NCBI GenBank assembly: GCA_937958885.1
Contig: CALGMT010000029.1
Coordinates: 1-64,000 of the forward strand
Reading direction: 5' to 3'
Length of the DNA stretch: 64,000 nt
Origin: an uncultured bacterium
Lineage (GTDB): Bacteria; Verrucomicrobiota; Kiritimatiellia; CAIVKH01
The translations under genes and the position numbers were made by a program. Below, in pieces: positions 55,047-63,602 of the stretch. Position 1 is the first letter of the stretch. The number at the start of each line of letters is the position of its first letter. The notes under the pieces are model-generated. The model made no database searches, was not told where the DNA came from, and saw only the letters and a list, made by a program, of their open reading frames with translations.

Positions 55047-56381
55047 ATGGCTGCCATTGAAGTGAAATTGCCCTCGCTGGGCGAAAATGTAGATACCGGC
55101 GATGTGGTCCGCGTGCTGGTAAAAGTCGGCGACGCGGTAAAAAAAGACCAACCGCTGCTCGAAATGGAAACCGGCAAGGCCACGGTTGAAGTTCCCTCCA
55201 CCGCCGAGGGCGTCGTCACACAGATTTTGGTGAAAGAGGGCGCAAAGGCGCGAGTGGGCCAGCCCATCGCCATGCTGGACAGCGCTGCGGCGGCAGCTCC
55301 TGCTCAACCGGCCGCTCCTGCCGCCGCGCCTCAGCCGACATCTGCGCCGCCGCCCGCTCCTCAGCCGCCGCCCCCGCCTGCGGCGTCGCCTGCACCGGCG
55401 CCTGTCGCCTCGGAACCACAACCGCGGCCGCGCCCGGCCCCGCCCCCGTTGCCCCAGATTCCGTTTGCTGCGAATTCAGGCAGCGCCGCGCCCGCCGCGC
55501 CCTCCACGCGCAAGTTCGCGCGCGAAATCGGTGTGGATATCACCGCAGTCCCCGGCTCCGGCCCCGGCGGACGCATATCGGTGGATGACGTGAAAAACTA
55601 CGCCCGCGCGATCAACGCCGGCATGGTCCGCCAGCCCGGCAAGCCGGTCTCTGCACCCCTCCCCGACTTCACCCGCTGGGGCGAAGTCGAGCACCAGCCG
55701 TTGAATAACGTCCGCGTCGCGACCGCTGAGCAGATGGCGTTCTGCTGGAGCACGATCCCGCACGTCACGCTTCACGACAAGGCGGATGTGACGGAACTTG
55801 AAAAGCTGCGCCAAGATTCAAAAAGCAAAGCCGAATCCGCGGGCGCGAAGCTCACCATGACGGCGTTCCTCGTCAAAATCGCCGCCTCAGCGCTGAAGGT
55901 CCATCCGAAGTTCAATTCGAGCATCGACCTCGCGCGCGGCGAGCAGATCGTCAAAAAGTTCTACAATATCGGCGTCGCGGTGGATACCGAGCGCGGGTTG
56001 ATGGTGCCGGTGCTGCGCGACGCGGACCGTCGCAATGTGATTCAGATCGCCGTAGAATTGCAGCGCGCCGCGGACCGCGCGAAGGCGCGCAAGCTGAGCC
56101 CGGACGATATGGCGGGCGGCTGCTTCACCATCACCAACATCGGCGGCATCGGCGGCGGCTTTTTCACGCCGATCGTGAACCACCCCGAAGTCGCCATTCT
56201 CGGCGTCGGCCGCGCGGCTTACGAGCCCGTCCTCGTGAACGGCTTCTTCCAACCGCGCCTGCTGTTGCCGCTTTCGCTCTCCTTCGACCACCGCATCATC
56301 GACGGCGCGGACGGCGCGCGGTTTCTGCGGTGGATCATCGAAGCCATTCAAAATCCTGTTCTGCTTTCCCTGGAGGGTTGA
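55047..56381 (+). CDS. aceF: Pyruvate dehydrogenase E2 (dihydrolipoamide acetyltransferase)
   Basis: The 444-residue protein has one lipoyl domain (residues 1-77; the lipoylated Lys44 is in METGKATVEV), a Pro/Ala-rich linker of about 70 residues, an E3-binding domain (FAREIGVDITAVPGSGPGGRIS) and the catalytic domain with SLSFDHRIIDGADG (His and Asp of the active site). One lipoyl domain is fewer than the three of E. coli. It follows aceE after 14 bases. Confidence 0.97.
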   Translation: MAAIEVKLPSLGENVDTGDVVRVLVKVGDAVKKDQPLLEMETGKATVEVPSTAEGVVTQILVKEGAKARVGQPIAMLDSAAAAAPAQPAAPAAAPQPTSAPPPAPQPPPPPAASPAPAPVASEPQPRPRPAPPPLPQIPFAANSGSAAPAAPSTRKFAREIGVDITAVPGSGPGGRISVDDVKNYARAINAGMVRQPGKPVSAPLPDFTRWGEVEHQPLNNVRVATAEQMAFCWSTIPHVTLHDKADVTELEKLRQDSKSKAESAGAKLTMTAFLVKIAASALKVHPKFNSSIDLARGEQIVKKFYNIGVAVDTERGLMVPVLRDADRRNVIQIAVELQRAADRAKARKLSPDDMAGGCFTITNIGGIGGGFFTPIVNHPEVAILGVGRAAYEPVLVNGFFQPRLLLPLSLSFDHRIIDGADGARFLRWIIEAIQNPVLLSLEG

Positions 56382-56385
56382 CACC

Positions 56386-57807
56386 TTGAGCGCTGAATCC
56401 CAACACGCCCCCTTGCTCGTGATCGGCGGCGGCCCCGGCGGCTACCCCGCCGCGTTTCTCGCCGCGGACCACGGAATCGACGTCACGATGGTAGACCAGG
56501 ACACCAACCCCGGCGGTGTCTGCCTCTACCGAGGCTGCATTCCCTCGAAAGCCTTGCTGCATGTCGCGCGCGTGATCAACGAGTCCCGCGACGCGGTGGA
56601 ATGGGGACTGACGTACGCGGAACCCAAAATCGACCTCGACCAGATGCGAAAGTGGAAGAACCAGGTCGTCGGGAAACTGACCGGCGGCCTCGGCACGCTG
56701 ACGCGCAAACGTAAGATCAACTACATCCAGGGCCGGGCCCGCTTCCAGTCCAATCGAAGCGTCGAAATCGAGCGCGCGGACGGCGCGCGCCAGGTGCTGA
56801 CCTTCGATCACTGCGTGCTCTCCACCGGCTCGCGCCCTGTAGTGCCGGGCAATATGAAGTTGGACACGGATCGAGTGATGGACTCGACCTCGGCGTTGAA
56901 CCTGCCCGACGTGCCGAACCGCCTGCTGGTGATCGGCGGCGGCTATATCGGTTGCGAACTGGGCACCGTCTATGCCGCGCTGGGAAGCAAGGTCACCGTC
57001 GTCGAGATGCTGCCCCAACTGCTGACCGGCGCGGATCGCGATCTCGCGAACGTCCTCATCTCCACGCTGGAGAAGAAATTCCACAAGATCATGCTCAAGA
57101 CCAAAGTCGTCGAGATGAAGAACAAGGGCGAGACGATCGAGGTCAAATTCGAAGGGCTGCATGTCGATCAACCCGTGCAGGAATTCGATCGCGTCCTGAT
57201 TTCCGTCGGGCGCAAACCCAACACCGAGGATCTCGGCTTGGAAAACACGCGGATTCAACTCGACCCGAAAGGGTTTGTGAAAGTGGACAAGCAGCGGCGC
57301 ACGGCGGAGCCGACGATTTTTGCGATCGGCGACATCGCGGGCGATCCGATGTTGGCGCATAAGGCGTCGCACGAAGGCCGCATCGCGGTCGAAGCCATCA
57401 TGGGGCATCCCTCCATCTTCGATCCCCGCGCGATCCCGGCGGTGGTCTTCACCGACCCGGAAATGGCGTGGTGCGGGTTGACGGAGCTACAGGCCAAGCA
57501 AGATGGGCGTGAGGTCAAGATCGTCAGCTTCCCGTGGGCGGCATCCGGCCGCGCGGCTACGATGGGGCGAAACGACGGGCTGACCAAATTGATTCTGGAT
57601 CCGCACACGGAACAAGTGCTCGGCGTCGGAATCGTCGGAGTCGGCGCAGGCGAGATGATCGCGGAAGGCGTGCTGGCGGTTGAAATGGCCGCGCGCGCGG
57701 ACGACCTCAAGATGACCATTCATGCGCACCCCACCCTTTCTGAAACGATGATGGAAGCCGCCGAGATTTTCTTCGGCCACAGCACGCACGTGATCGCGAA
57801 AAAATAG
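56386..57807 (+). CDS. lpdA: Dihydrolipoamide dehydrogenase (E3)
   Basis: The 473-residue flavoenzyme has the FAD motif GGGPGGYPAAFLAA, the redox-active disulphide C46 and C51 in GGVCLYRGCIPSK, a second GGGYIGCELG NAD motif and the C-terminal HAHPTLSET active-site His. It reoxidises the lipoyl group of E2. The start is TTG 56386 with GGAGGG eight bases upstream, four bases after the aceF stop. Confidence 0.97.
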   Translation: MSAESQHAPLLVIGGGPGGYPAAFLAADHGIDVTMVDQDTNPGGVCLYRGCIPSKALLHVARVINESRDAVEWGLTYAEPKIDLDQMRKWKNQVVGKLTGGLGTLTRKRKINYIQGRARFQSNRSVEIERADGARQVLTFDHCVLSTGSRPVVPGNMKLDTDRVMDSTSALNLPDVPNRLLVIGGGYIGCELGTVYAALGSKVTVVEMLPQLLTGADRDLANVLISTLEKKFHKIMLKTKVVEMKNKGETIEVKFEGLHVDQPVQEFDRVLISVGRKPNTEDLGLENTRIQLDPKGFVKVDKQRRTAEPTIFAIGDIAGDPMLAHKASHEGRIAVEAIMGHPSIFDPRAIPAVVFTDPEMAWCGLTELQAKQDGREVKIVSFPWAASGRAATMGRNDGLTKLILDPHTEQVLGVGIVGVGAGEMIAEGVLAVEMAARADDLKMTIHAHPTLSETMMEAAEIFFGHSTHVIAKK

Positions 57808-57873
57808 CGAAAAGAAAAATTACGCGGGATTACGCGCGCGGTGAGCAAAACAAATCCGTTGCGTGATGACGGA

Positions 57874-58574
57874 TCAGGGCAGATGCCGGCGTCGTCGCGT
57901 GTACGCGGCCATTCCCAATCCCGACAAGAAAAGCGCCAACGTGCCGGGTTCGGGCACAACGGTCACGCTTCCAAATATCGCAACATCGATGCCCGCCGCG
58001 CCGAAGCTGCCGCCATCTGCCACGCGCAACACGCCGCCGGCCGCGGGTGCACCGAAGCCATACAGGCGGAACTCAACCGACGACTGGCCTGAAATATTCA
58101 CATCGACAATGCGATTGTGCGTACCGCCGGACGTCCACAAATCCAAATCAGCCGTGAACCCGTCCGCACTGGAGCGCACCGCGAAGTTGGTCGGCCCCTG
58201 ATTGCTTCGGCTCAGGCGAATGGAGAAATTTGTGATATCCAACACGTAGCCTGGAACGGCCGTGATGGTGACGGAATAGAAGTCGTTGCTGGCAACAGCG
58301 TCGGAGACGGTGCTGCTATGGCTAGGCATCGTCCAGCCTCCGGAGGAAAACGTGTTCGTCGCCGCAGATAGCGTCAATCCAGACCCCTGACCAGCGTCGT
58401 TGTGGCCGCGACATTCGGCGCGACATAGTCGGGTGAACGGCTCGGCTCGTTGCCTGCGCCCCCAGCGACATCCCACCCGATCAAGAGGTCCGCACGCGCG
58501 GGCAAAACGAACAGACAGGATAGAAGGATCAGCGCGCAGCCGAAGACGCCCCCTCGAAATATTTTGGTTTTCAC
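57874..58574 (-). pseudogene. PEP-CTERM exported protein, frameshifted
   Basis: The first 66 residues (from 58574) are a signal peptide and start of a secreted domain; the frame then stops near 58374. In another phase the protein goes on through GGWTMPSHSSTV, TAVPGYVLDITNFSIRLS and ends with VPEPGTLALFLSGLGMAAYTRRRRHLP, the PEP-CTERM sorting signal. The phases would join if the four G's (read on the minus strand, CCCC at 58384-58387) were five. Exosortase systems recognise the signal in the envelope. Cause is a real loss of one base, phase variation or a sequencing error. Confidence 0.85.
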
Positions 58575-58862
58575 AATAATATATCGTTACACTTTCCGCA
58601 CAAATTGTTCAACTATTTAATTGACCAAAATTACGCATGGATGACCCGCCGGCGGCTGATCGTATCATGTTGCTATGCAGTGTATTACGGACACACCCGT
58701 CGTCCCGATGCAGGAACGCGAGATTGGAGGCGGCCATCGCAAGGCAAACGCAACGGGCAGGGGATCGTTTGGGCATACGTCTGTCTGTGCCGTTTTTTGC
58801 CTTTTCATGATTGACAGTTGGCCACCTTGAGCATATCGGATGACAAAAGGATAGGTGATGTT
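58575..58862. other. Intergenic region between PEP-CTERM genes
   Basis: These 288 bases contain AT-rich promoter-like segments for the two divergent PEP-CTERM genes (for example AATATATCG near 58580). No gene is supported; the open frames here are short and of unconvincing composition. Confidence 0.4.
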
Positions 58863-59615
58863 ATGAATATCAAACACATGAGCATGGTGGTTGCATTTGG
58901 ACTGTCCAGTGCAGTTCTTTCATCGGCAGACATCTCGCTGACTGGCGTGGGAACCTTCGGATCGGAAAACTTTAATTCGCTTGGCACCAATGCCTCGGTG
59001 AACGCATGGGTGAACAATTCCACGATTCCCAATTGGTATGCCGGCACGACAAATTATTTGGCCGGATCGGGTACCGGCACAGCGGGCGGGCTTTACAGTT
59101 TTGGGTCCAATACGACCGATCGCGCGCTCGGCGCGTTGAGTTCAGCCGCGGCTACACCGATCTTCGGCGTCGTGATGGTGAATAACTCCGGCGGCGATAT
59201 CAACCTGGCCGACATCCAATTGAGCTTTGTCGGCGAACAATGGCGTCAGACTGCGAATGCGCAGGCGCTCGCCGCATCCTACCAAATTTCGTCCAGTCCG
59301 TTCGTCAACGTGACTTCCGGCACGTGGACGGCATCTACCGCGTTGAGCTTCACGGCGCCGAATACGGGTACTGCAGGCCCGCTGGACGGCAATTTGCCCG
59401 CGAATCAAACGGTCTTCTCCAGCGTGCCGGTTGATACCAGCGGCGTTCTGGCCAACGGCGAGTATTTGATGGTGCGCTGGGTGAAGGCCGGCACGACCTC
59501 GCCCGGTCTCGCGATCGACGACTTTTCGGTCACCGTTGTGCCTGAACCCGGCACGGTCGCGATGTTCGGCCTAGGATTGGGCGCACTCGCCATCTTGCGG
59601 CGCCGCCGCGTTTAG
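58863..59615 (+). CDS. PEP-CTERM exported protein
   Basis: The 250-residue product has a signal peptide (about residues 1-21), a Gly/Ser/Asn-rich beta-type secreted domain and the tripartite tail VPEPGT, a hydrophobic helix (VAMFGLGLGALAIL) and RRRRV. Exosortase would cleave and attach or release it at the envelope. ATG 58863 follows AAGGATAGGTG. Its role is unknown; it resembles structural or matrix proteins of this group. It is the intact counterpart of the frameshifted divergent gene. Confidence 0.9.
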   Translation: MNIKHMSMVVAFGLSSAVLSSADISLTGVGTFGSENFNSLGTNASVNAWVNNSTIPNWYAGTTNYLAGSGTGTAGGLYSFGSNTTDRALGALSSAAATPIFGVVMVNNSGGDINLADIQLSFVGEQWRQTANAQALAASYQISSSPFVNVTSGTWTASTALSFTAPNTGTAGPLDGNLPANQTVFSSVPVDTSGVLANGEYLMVRWVKAGTTSPGLAIDDFSVTVVPEPGTVAMFGLGLGALAILRRRRV

Positions 59616-59638
59616 CCGTCCCGGCCAGATCCGTTCAC

Positions 59639-59667
59639 AAGCCCCCGTCTGCGGACGGGGGCTTTTT
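59639..59667 (+). terminator. Rho-independent terminator
   Basis: An 11-bp perfect stem, AAGCCCCCGTC and GACGGGGGCTT, with loop TGCG is followed by Ts. It lies 24 bases after the PEP-CTERM stop and before the convergent hydrolase gene. Confidence 0.9.
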
Positions 59668-59682
59668 GTATTCACGCGCGGG

Positions 59683-60516
59683 TTATTGCGCCAGCAAGGA
59701 GCGAATGCGCGCCATCTGGTCCGACTGGAAATCGTGGCCCACGCCCGGCATCGGAACTTCCACCACATCGACAGACGCACGTTTCAACGCGTCAACCGTC
59801 TCGCGCGCCGCGCGAATCCACGGCACCCGATCCGCCGGCGTGGATTGATCCCCGTAAGCAATAATCACACGGCGGTCGCGCAACGCAGAAAAAGTCGCGC
59901 GCGCGAAGCGCAATCCGCTTTCATGGTCGCAGTCCGATCCCAACCAGAAGCCGCCTTCGACTAGAACAAAAGACCCGAACCGCGAGAGCAAATCCGGGTC
60001 GCCGGACCACAAGACAACCGCAATCGCCGCAGCCCCGTTGGAGAATCCAGCCAGCACGCTGCGCCTTTCATCAATATTCGGCGCCCGCTTCCGCAGTTCA
60101 TCGAGCATAAGGCGAAAAGCAGGCAACATATATGGCCCATCCACCGGGGTGATCGACCACTTCACCTCGTCGCGATCCGACGGCTCGACTTTTTTGAACA
60201 AGGGGATATTGCAAAGGATGTACCCGGCATCGCCCATGAACGGCTCGGCCATGTTCAACTCGCCGCCCTTCCCGCCGTCGCCACCGTTCAGGAACACGAG
60301 GACCGGATAGGACCGAGCAGGGTCGTAGTCTTTCGGCAGCTTGATCGTCATGCGTACGGGTTCATGCGTCTGATTTCGTATTTGGTTGGCCATCGATTGC
60401 GGCGCGGACGGAACCTCAAACTCGACCGGCGTGCCGGGGATCAATCGGACCTCGGAGTGACCTTGGGTTGCCCCCAGGCAGAGGGCAAGGACGGCTGCGG
60501 TGATGATACGGTTCAT
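59683..60516 (-). CDS. Exported alpha/beta hydrolase
   Basis: The 277-residue protein has a signal peptide (about residues 1-22) and an alpha/beta hydrolase core with YPVLVFLNGGDGG, the nucleophile elbow GFSNGA and the catalytic His in GVGHDF. The acid is probably the Asp in YGDQST. It is likely a secreted esterase; the substrate is unknown. The ATG at 60516 is favoured because AGGGG is at the right distance; ATG 60522 has no spacing. Confidence 0.82.
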   Translation of the reverse strand: MNRIITAAVLALCLGATQGHSEVRLIPGTPVEFEVPSAPQSMANQIRNQTHEPVRMTIKLPKDYDPARSYPVLVFLNGGDGGKGGELNMAEPFMGDAGYILCNIPLFKKVEPSDRDEVKWSITPVDGPYMLPAFRLMLDELRKRAPNIDERRSVLAGFSNGAAAIAVVLWSGDPDLLSRFGSFVLVEGGFWLGSDCDHESGLRFARATFSALRDRRVIIAYGDQSTPADRVPWIRAARETVDALKRASVDVVEVPMPGVGHDFQSDQMARIRSLLAQ

Positions 60517-60574
60517 GAACATCCCCTGTGTGTGCTCTTGATTTACGCATCATAAAGCATATACCCATCCGCGA

Positions 60575-61063
60575 ATGAAGCGTTTTGCGCATATAGAGGC
60601 TCGGCGATCGCCCATCCACGGACTCGGCGTATTTGCGCTGCAGCCGCTGCCGGCCGGCATGCAGATCATCGAATACACCGGGCGCCGCGAGCGGTGGGCC
60701 CTGCACAAGCACAAGCGCAGCTCGCATACGGAAATTTTTCACCTAAGCCCGACGCACATCATCAATCCCGTCGAGGGCGGCAGCATCGCCCGCTACATCA
60801 ACCACTCGTGCGCGCCGAACTGCGAGGCGATCCAGGAAGAGGATCGCATTTTTATCTACGCGTTGCGCGATATCCGCCCCGGCGAGGAGTTGTTTTATGA
60901 CTACGGGTTGATTCTGGGTCGGCGATTTACACGCGAAGACGTCCGGTTGCATTTCTGCCGATGCGGCGCGCCGCGCTGCCGCGGCACAATGCTTGCCGTT
61001 CCGCCGCATCGCAGGGCGCAAGTGCGGCGTTGGGTTCGCGCCATGCGAGCGGAGACGAAATGA
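60575..61063 (+). CDS. SET-domain methyltransferase-like protein
   Basis: The 162-residue protein has a complete SET domain: HGLGVFALQPLPAG, the catalytic block RYINHSCAPN (NHS at 76-78), GEELFYDYG (Tyr110) and a post-SET zinc cluster CRCGAPRCRG. These bind AdoMet and methylate lysines in eukaryotic histones; bacterial copies are few and their targets mostly unknown. A TATACC hexamer lies nine bases before the ATG. Its stop overlaps the next start. Confidence 0.9.
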   Translation: MKRFAHIEARRSPIHGLGVFALQPLPAGMQIIEYTGRRERWALHKHKRSSHTEIFHLSPTHIINPVEGGSIARYINHSCAPNCEAIQEEDRIFIYALRDIRPGEELFYDYGLILGRRFTREDVRLHFCRCGAPRCRGTMLAVPPHRRAQVRRWVRAMRAETK

Positions 61064-61827
61064 TGCGGGCCGTTCGAGGGGTTGCGCTGCTCGCTGGTGT
61101 CTGGCTCACCTGCGCCGCTGCAGCGCGCGAGCCGGGCTTCCCCGTCGGCGAGGTCCTGAATGCGCATCTGAAATGGGGCGTGGTGCCCGTCGGCACGGCG
61201 CGCATTTCATCGGAGTGGACGGACGACGATCCCCCACTCATTCGCCTCCGCGTCCACGTCCGATCCAACGCCTTTCTCGACCGCCTCTACCGCATCGACG
61301 ACACGGTCGAGAGCCTTGTCGATCCGCCCTCGTTCCTACCGGTTCGCTTCGACAAGGACATGAACGAGGGCGGCGTCAAGCGGCGCGACGCCACTTTTTT
61401 CGACCGGATTCAAGGCCAGGTGATCTGGCAAAACCTCCTGGAGCCGGAACGCAAATCGTACGATGCGTCGCGCGATGTGCGCGACATCCTCTCCCTCATG
61501 TACGCGCTCCGCGCGACGCCGTTGAACGAGGGCGAGACGAATCGGTACGTGGCCGCCGGCGACGACGGTCCGGTCGAGGTCAAGATCGCGATCAAGGCCC
61601 GGCGCAATTTCAAGCATGAGCGCTACGGCCCGATTCCCGCGCTGCACATTCGGCCGGAAGTCGGCAGCGACGGCCTGTTCCTTGGCCGCGTGCCGCGCGA
61701 TTTATGGATTTCCGCGAATCCGCCGTACGTCTTGTTGCGGCTATCCGTCGAAGCGCCGATCGGGCAAATTCATCTGATCCTCGATGAAATCGAGGGGCAT
61801 CCTGAGGGGCCTTGGCCCTATCGATAG
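61060..61827 (+). CDS. DUF3108-family exported protein
   Basis: The 255-residue product has a signal peptide (about residues 1-21) and the DUF3108 layout: LNAHLKWGVVPVGTARI at the start, DTVESLVDPPSFLPVRF in the middle and LFLGRVPRDLWISANPPYVLLRLSV, then GQIHLILDEIEG at the end. This is a beta-barrel-like periplasmic domain of unknown function. Its start overlaps the SET gene. A partial paralogue lies at the end of the window. Confidence 0.8.
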   Translation: MMRAVRGVALLAGVWLTCAAAAREPGFPVGEVLNAHLKWGVVPVGTARISSEWTDDDPPLIRLRVHVRSNAFLDRLYRIDDTVESLVDPPSFLPVRFDKDMNEGGVKRRDATFFDRIQGQVIWQNLLEPERKSYDASRDVRDILSLMYALRATPLNEGETNRYVAAGDDGPVEVKIAIKARRNFKHERYGPIPALHIRPEVGSDGLFLGRVPRDLWISANPPYVLLRLSVEAPIGQIHLILDEIEGHPEGPWPYR

Positions 61828-61834
61828 TCGTCGT

Positions 61835-62584
61835 TTATTGCAGCGCCCGGAGGGCGGCCTCGGCGCGGGGCACGTCGTCTGGCGTGTCCACGCCAAGACT
61901 CGCATGCCGGGTTTCCAACACGCGAATGCGTGCGCCGAGGTGAAGAGCGCGCAACTGCTCGAGCTTCTCGGCCAGTTCCAGCGGCGCGGGCGGCGTCGCC
62001 ACAAGACGCGCCAGAAATTCGCGGCGGTAAGCATAGATGCCGATGTGGCGAAGGTGCAGGCCCGCGGCGAGCGCTTCCGCAGGCGACACGGCGTCGCGCA
62101 CATGCGGGATCGGTTCGCGTGAAAAATAAAGCGCGCGCCGATGCGCTCCGCATACGACCTTCACCACAGCCGGATTCTGAAGGTCCGCCGCGTCGGTAAT
62201 CGGCGAAGCCGCGGTGGCCATCTCCCACGAATCGGCGTCTGACAGGGCGTCCGCGAGCGCGTCGATTAACCCCGGATCAATCAGCGGCTCATCGCCCTGT
62301 ACATTGAGGACCACATCGGCCGCGGCATCAGCAACCGCCTCCGCAATCCGATCGGTCCCCGAAGGATGATCCGCGCGCGTCAGGACGGCGTCGCCGCCGA
62401 ATCCCCGCACCACCTCCATGATCCGCGCATCATCCGTGGCCACCCGCACGGCATCTGCGCGCCGGCTCTTGCGCGCGCGTTCCCAGACCCATTGAATCAG
62501 CGGTTTTCCGCAAAGAGACAGCAGCGGCTTCCCAGGAAGCCGCGTGGACCCGTAGCGCGCAGGAATGACGACCATGACGCGCAT
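61835..62584 (-). CDS. kdsB: 3-deoxy-manno-octulosonate cytidylyltransferase
   Basis: KdsB activates Kdo with CTP for lipopolysaccharide core synthesis. The 249-residue protein has VVIPARYGSTRLPGKPL (nucleotide loop), VLNVQGDEPLI and LRHIGIYAYRREFL. The start at 62584 was chosen to give this normal N-terminus. It follows hldE after seven bases on the minus strand. Confidence 0.95.
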   Translation of the reverse strand: MRVMVVIPARYGSTRLPGKPLLSLCGKPLIQWVWERARKSRRADAVRVATDDARIMEVVRGFGGDAVLTRADHPSGTDRIAEAVADAAADVVLNVQGDEPLIDPGLIDALADALSDADSWEMATAASPITDAADLQNPAVVKVVCGAHRRALYFSREPIPHVRDAVSPAEALAAGLHLRHIGIYAYRREFLARLVATPPAPLELAEKLEQLRALHLGARIRVLETRHASLGVDTPDDVPRAEAALRALQ

Positions 62585-62591
62585 CGCCGCG

Positions 62592-63602
62592 CTAGTCCTT
62601 CCGCGCGAGGTAGGCCAGGAGTTCATCGCGCGTGCAGGTGGCCGTGCCGAGCTTGCCGACCACCACGCCCGCCGCGTAGTTGGCGAGTTCCGCCGCAGCA
62701 TGAAAATCCGCGCCGGCCGCGATCGCCAGCATGCAGGTTGCGATCACAGTGTCCCCCGCTCCGCTCAAATCGAAGACCTCCCGCGCGCGGGTCGGCACAT
62801 GCCGCGGCGGGCGTCCGGGCTCGGCGAGCAACAAGCCGTGCGCGCCGAGCGTGATCATCAGCAGGCGGGGCCTCCATTTTTCCAACAGCACTGACGCGAC
62901 GTTCAGCAGCGCGCGATCCTGCATCGGATCCGCCTGCGGGCCGGGATCGACAAGGCCCGCATGCGCGAAGGCCTCTTTTCGATTGGGCTTCGCGAGGGTC
63001 AGACCCTCAAAGCGCAACGCATAATTATCTTTCGGATCAAGACCGACCGGAGCGCCCCGGCGCGACGCCGCCGCGTGCACGGCGTCGACAACCGCCTGCG
63101 ACAGCACGCCTTTGCCGTAGTCTTCCAGCACCACGGCCGTCACGCCGTCCATCGCGCGTTCCAGGCGCCGCGCGAATTCGCGCGCCTGCGCGGCCGTCAA
63201 CTGAGCCGGGCGCTCCCAGTCCACGCGCACAACCTGCTGGCGCTCTGCGACCACTCGTGTTTTCACCGTCGTGGGATGGCCGGAAAGGCGCACGACCGAT
63301 TCCGTGCCGATCTCGGCGCGGCGCAGCAAGCGCAGCAACGCTTCGCCCTGCGCATCGCGTCCGACGACGCCGGCGACGGAGGCGCCGCCGCCGAGCGCAC
63401 GGACATTGGCCGCGACGTTGCACGCGCCGCCGGGAACACTGTGTTCGCGGTGGACATGCAGCACCGGAACCGGCGCTTCGGGCGAAATACGGCTCACATG
63501 GCCGTGAATGTAGTGATCGAGCATCAAATCGCCGACCACAAGAACCTTCTGCTGGTCGAAGCGCCCGGCTATCGCACGCGCACGCGCTCGGCTAATGGAC
63601 AT
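62592..63602 (-). CDS. hldE: D-glycero-beta-D-manno-heptose-7-phosphate kinase
   Basis: The 336-residue PfkB-family enzyme phosphorylates heptose 7-phosphate in ADP-heptose synthesis. It has VLVVGDLMLDHYIHG, RISPEAPVPV, PGGACNVAANV and the catalytic FDLSGAGDTVIAT. It has only the kinase domain; the cytidylyl/adenylyltransferase half of E. coli HldE is absent, so a separate HldE2/GmhD partner is expected. It overlaps the DUF3108 gene at its start and precedes kdsB. Confidence 0.93.
   Translation of the reverse strand: MSISRARARAIAGRFDQQKVLVVGDLMLDHYIHGHVSRISPEAPVPVLHVHREHSVPGGACNVAANVRALGGGASVAGVVGRDAQGEALLRLLRRAEIGTESVVRLSGHPTTVKTRVVAERQQVVRVDWERPAQLTAAQAREFARRLERAMDGVTAVVLEDYGKGVLSQAVVDAVHAAASRRGAPVGLDPKDNYALRFEGLTLAKPNRKEAFAHAGLVDPGPQADPMQDRALLNVASVLLEKWRPRLLMITLGAHGLLLAEPGRPPRHVPTRAREVFDLSGAGDTVIATCMLAIAAGADFHAAAELANYAAGVVVGKLGTATCTRDELLAYLARKD

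Noticed and set aside
58605..58814. 69-residue plus-strand frame between the PEP-CTERM genes
   Set aside because: No ribosome site, no motif, unusual composition; it lies in a promoter region.
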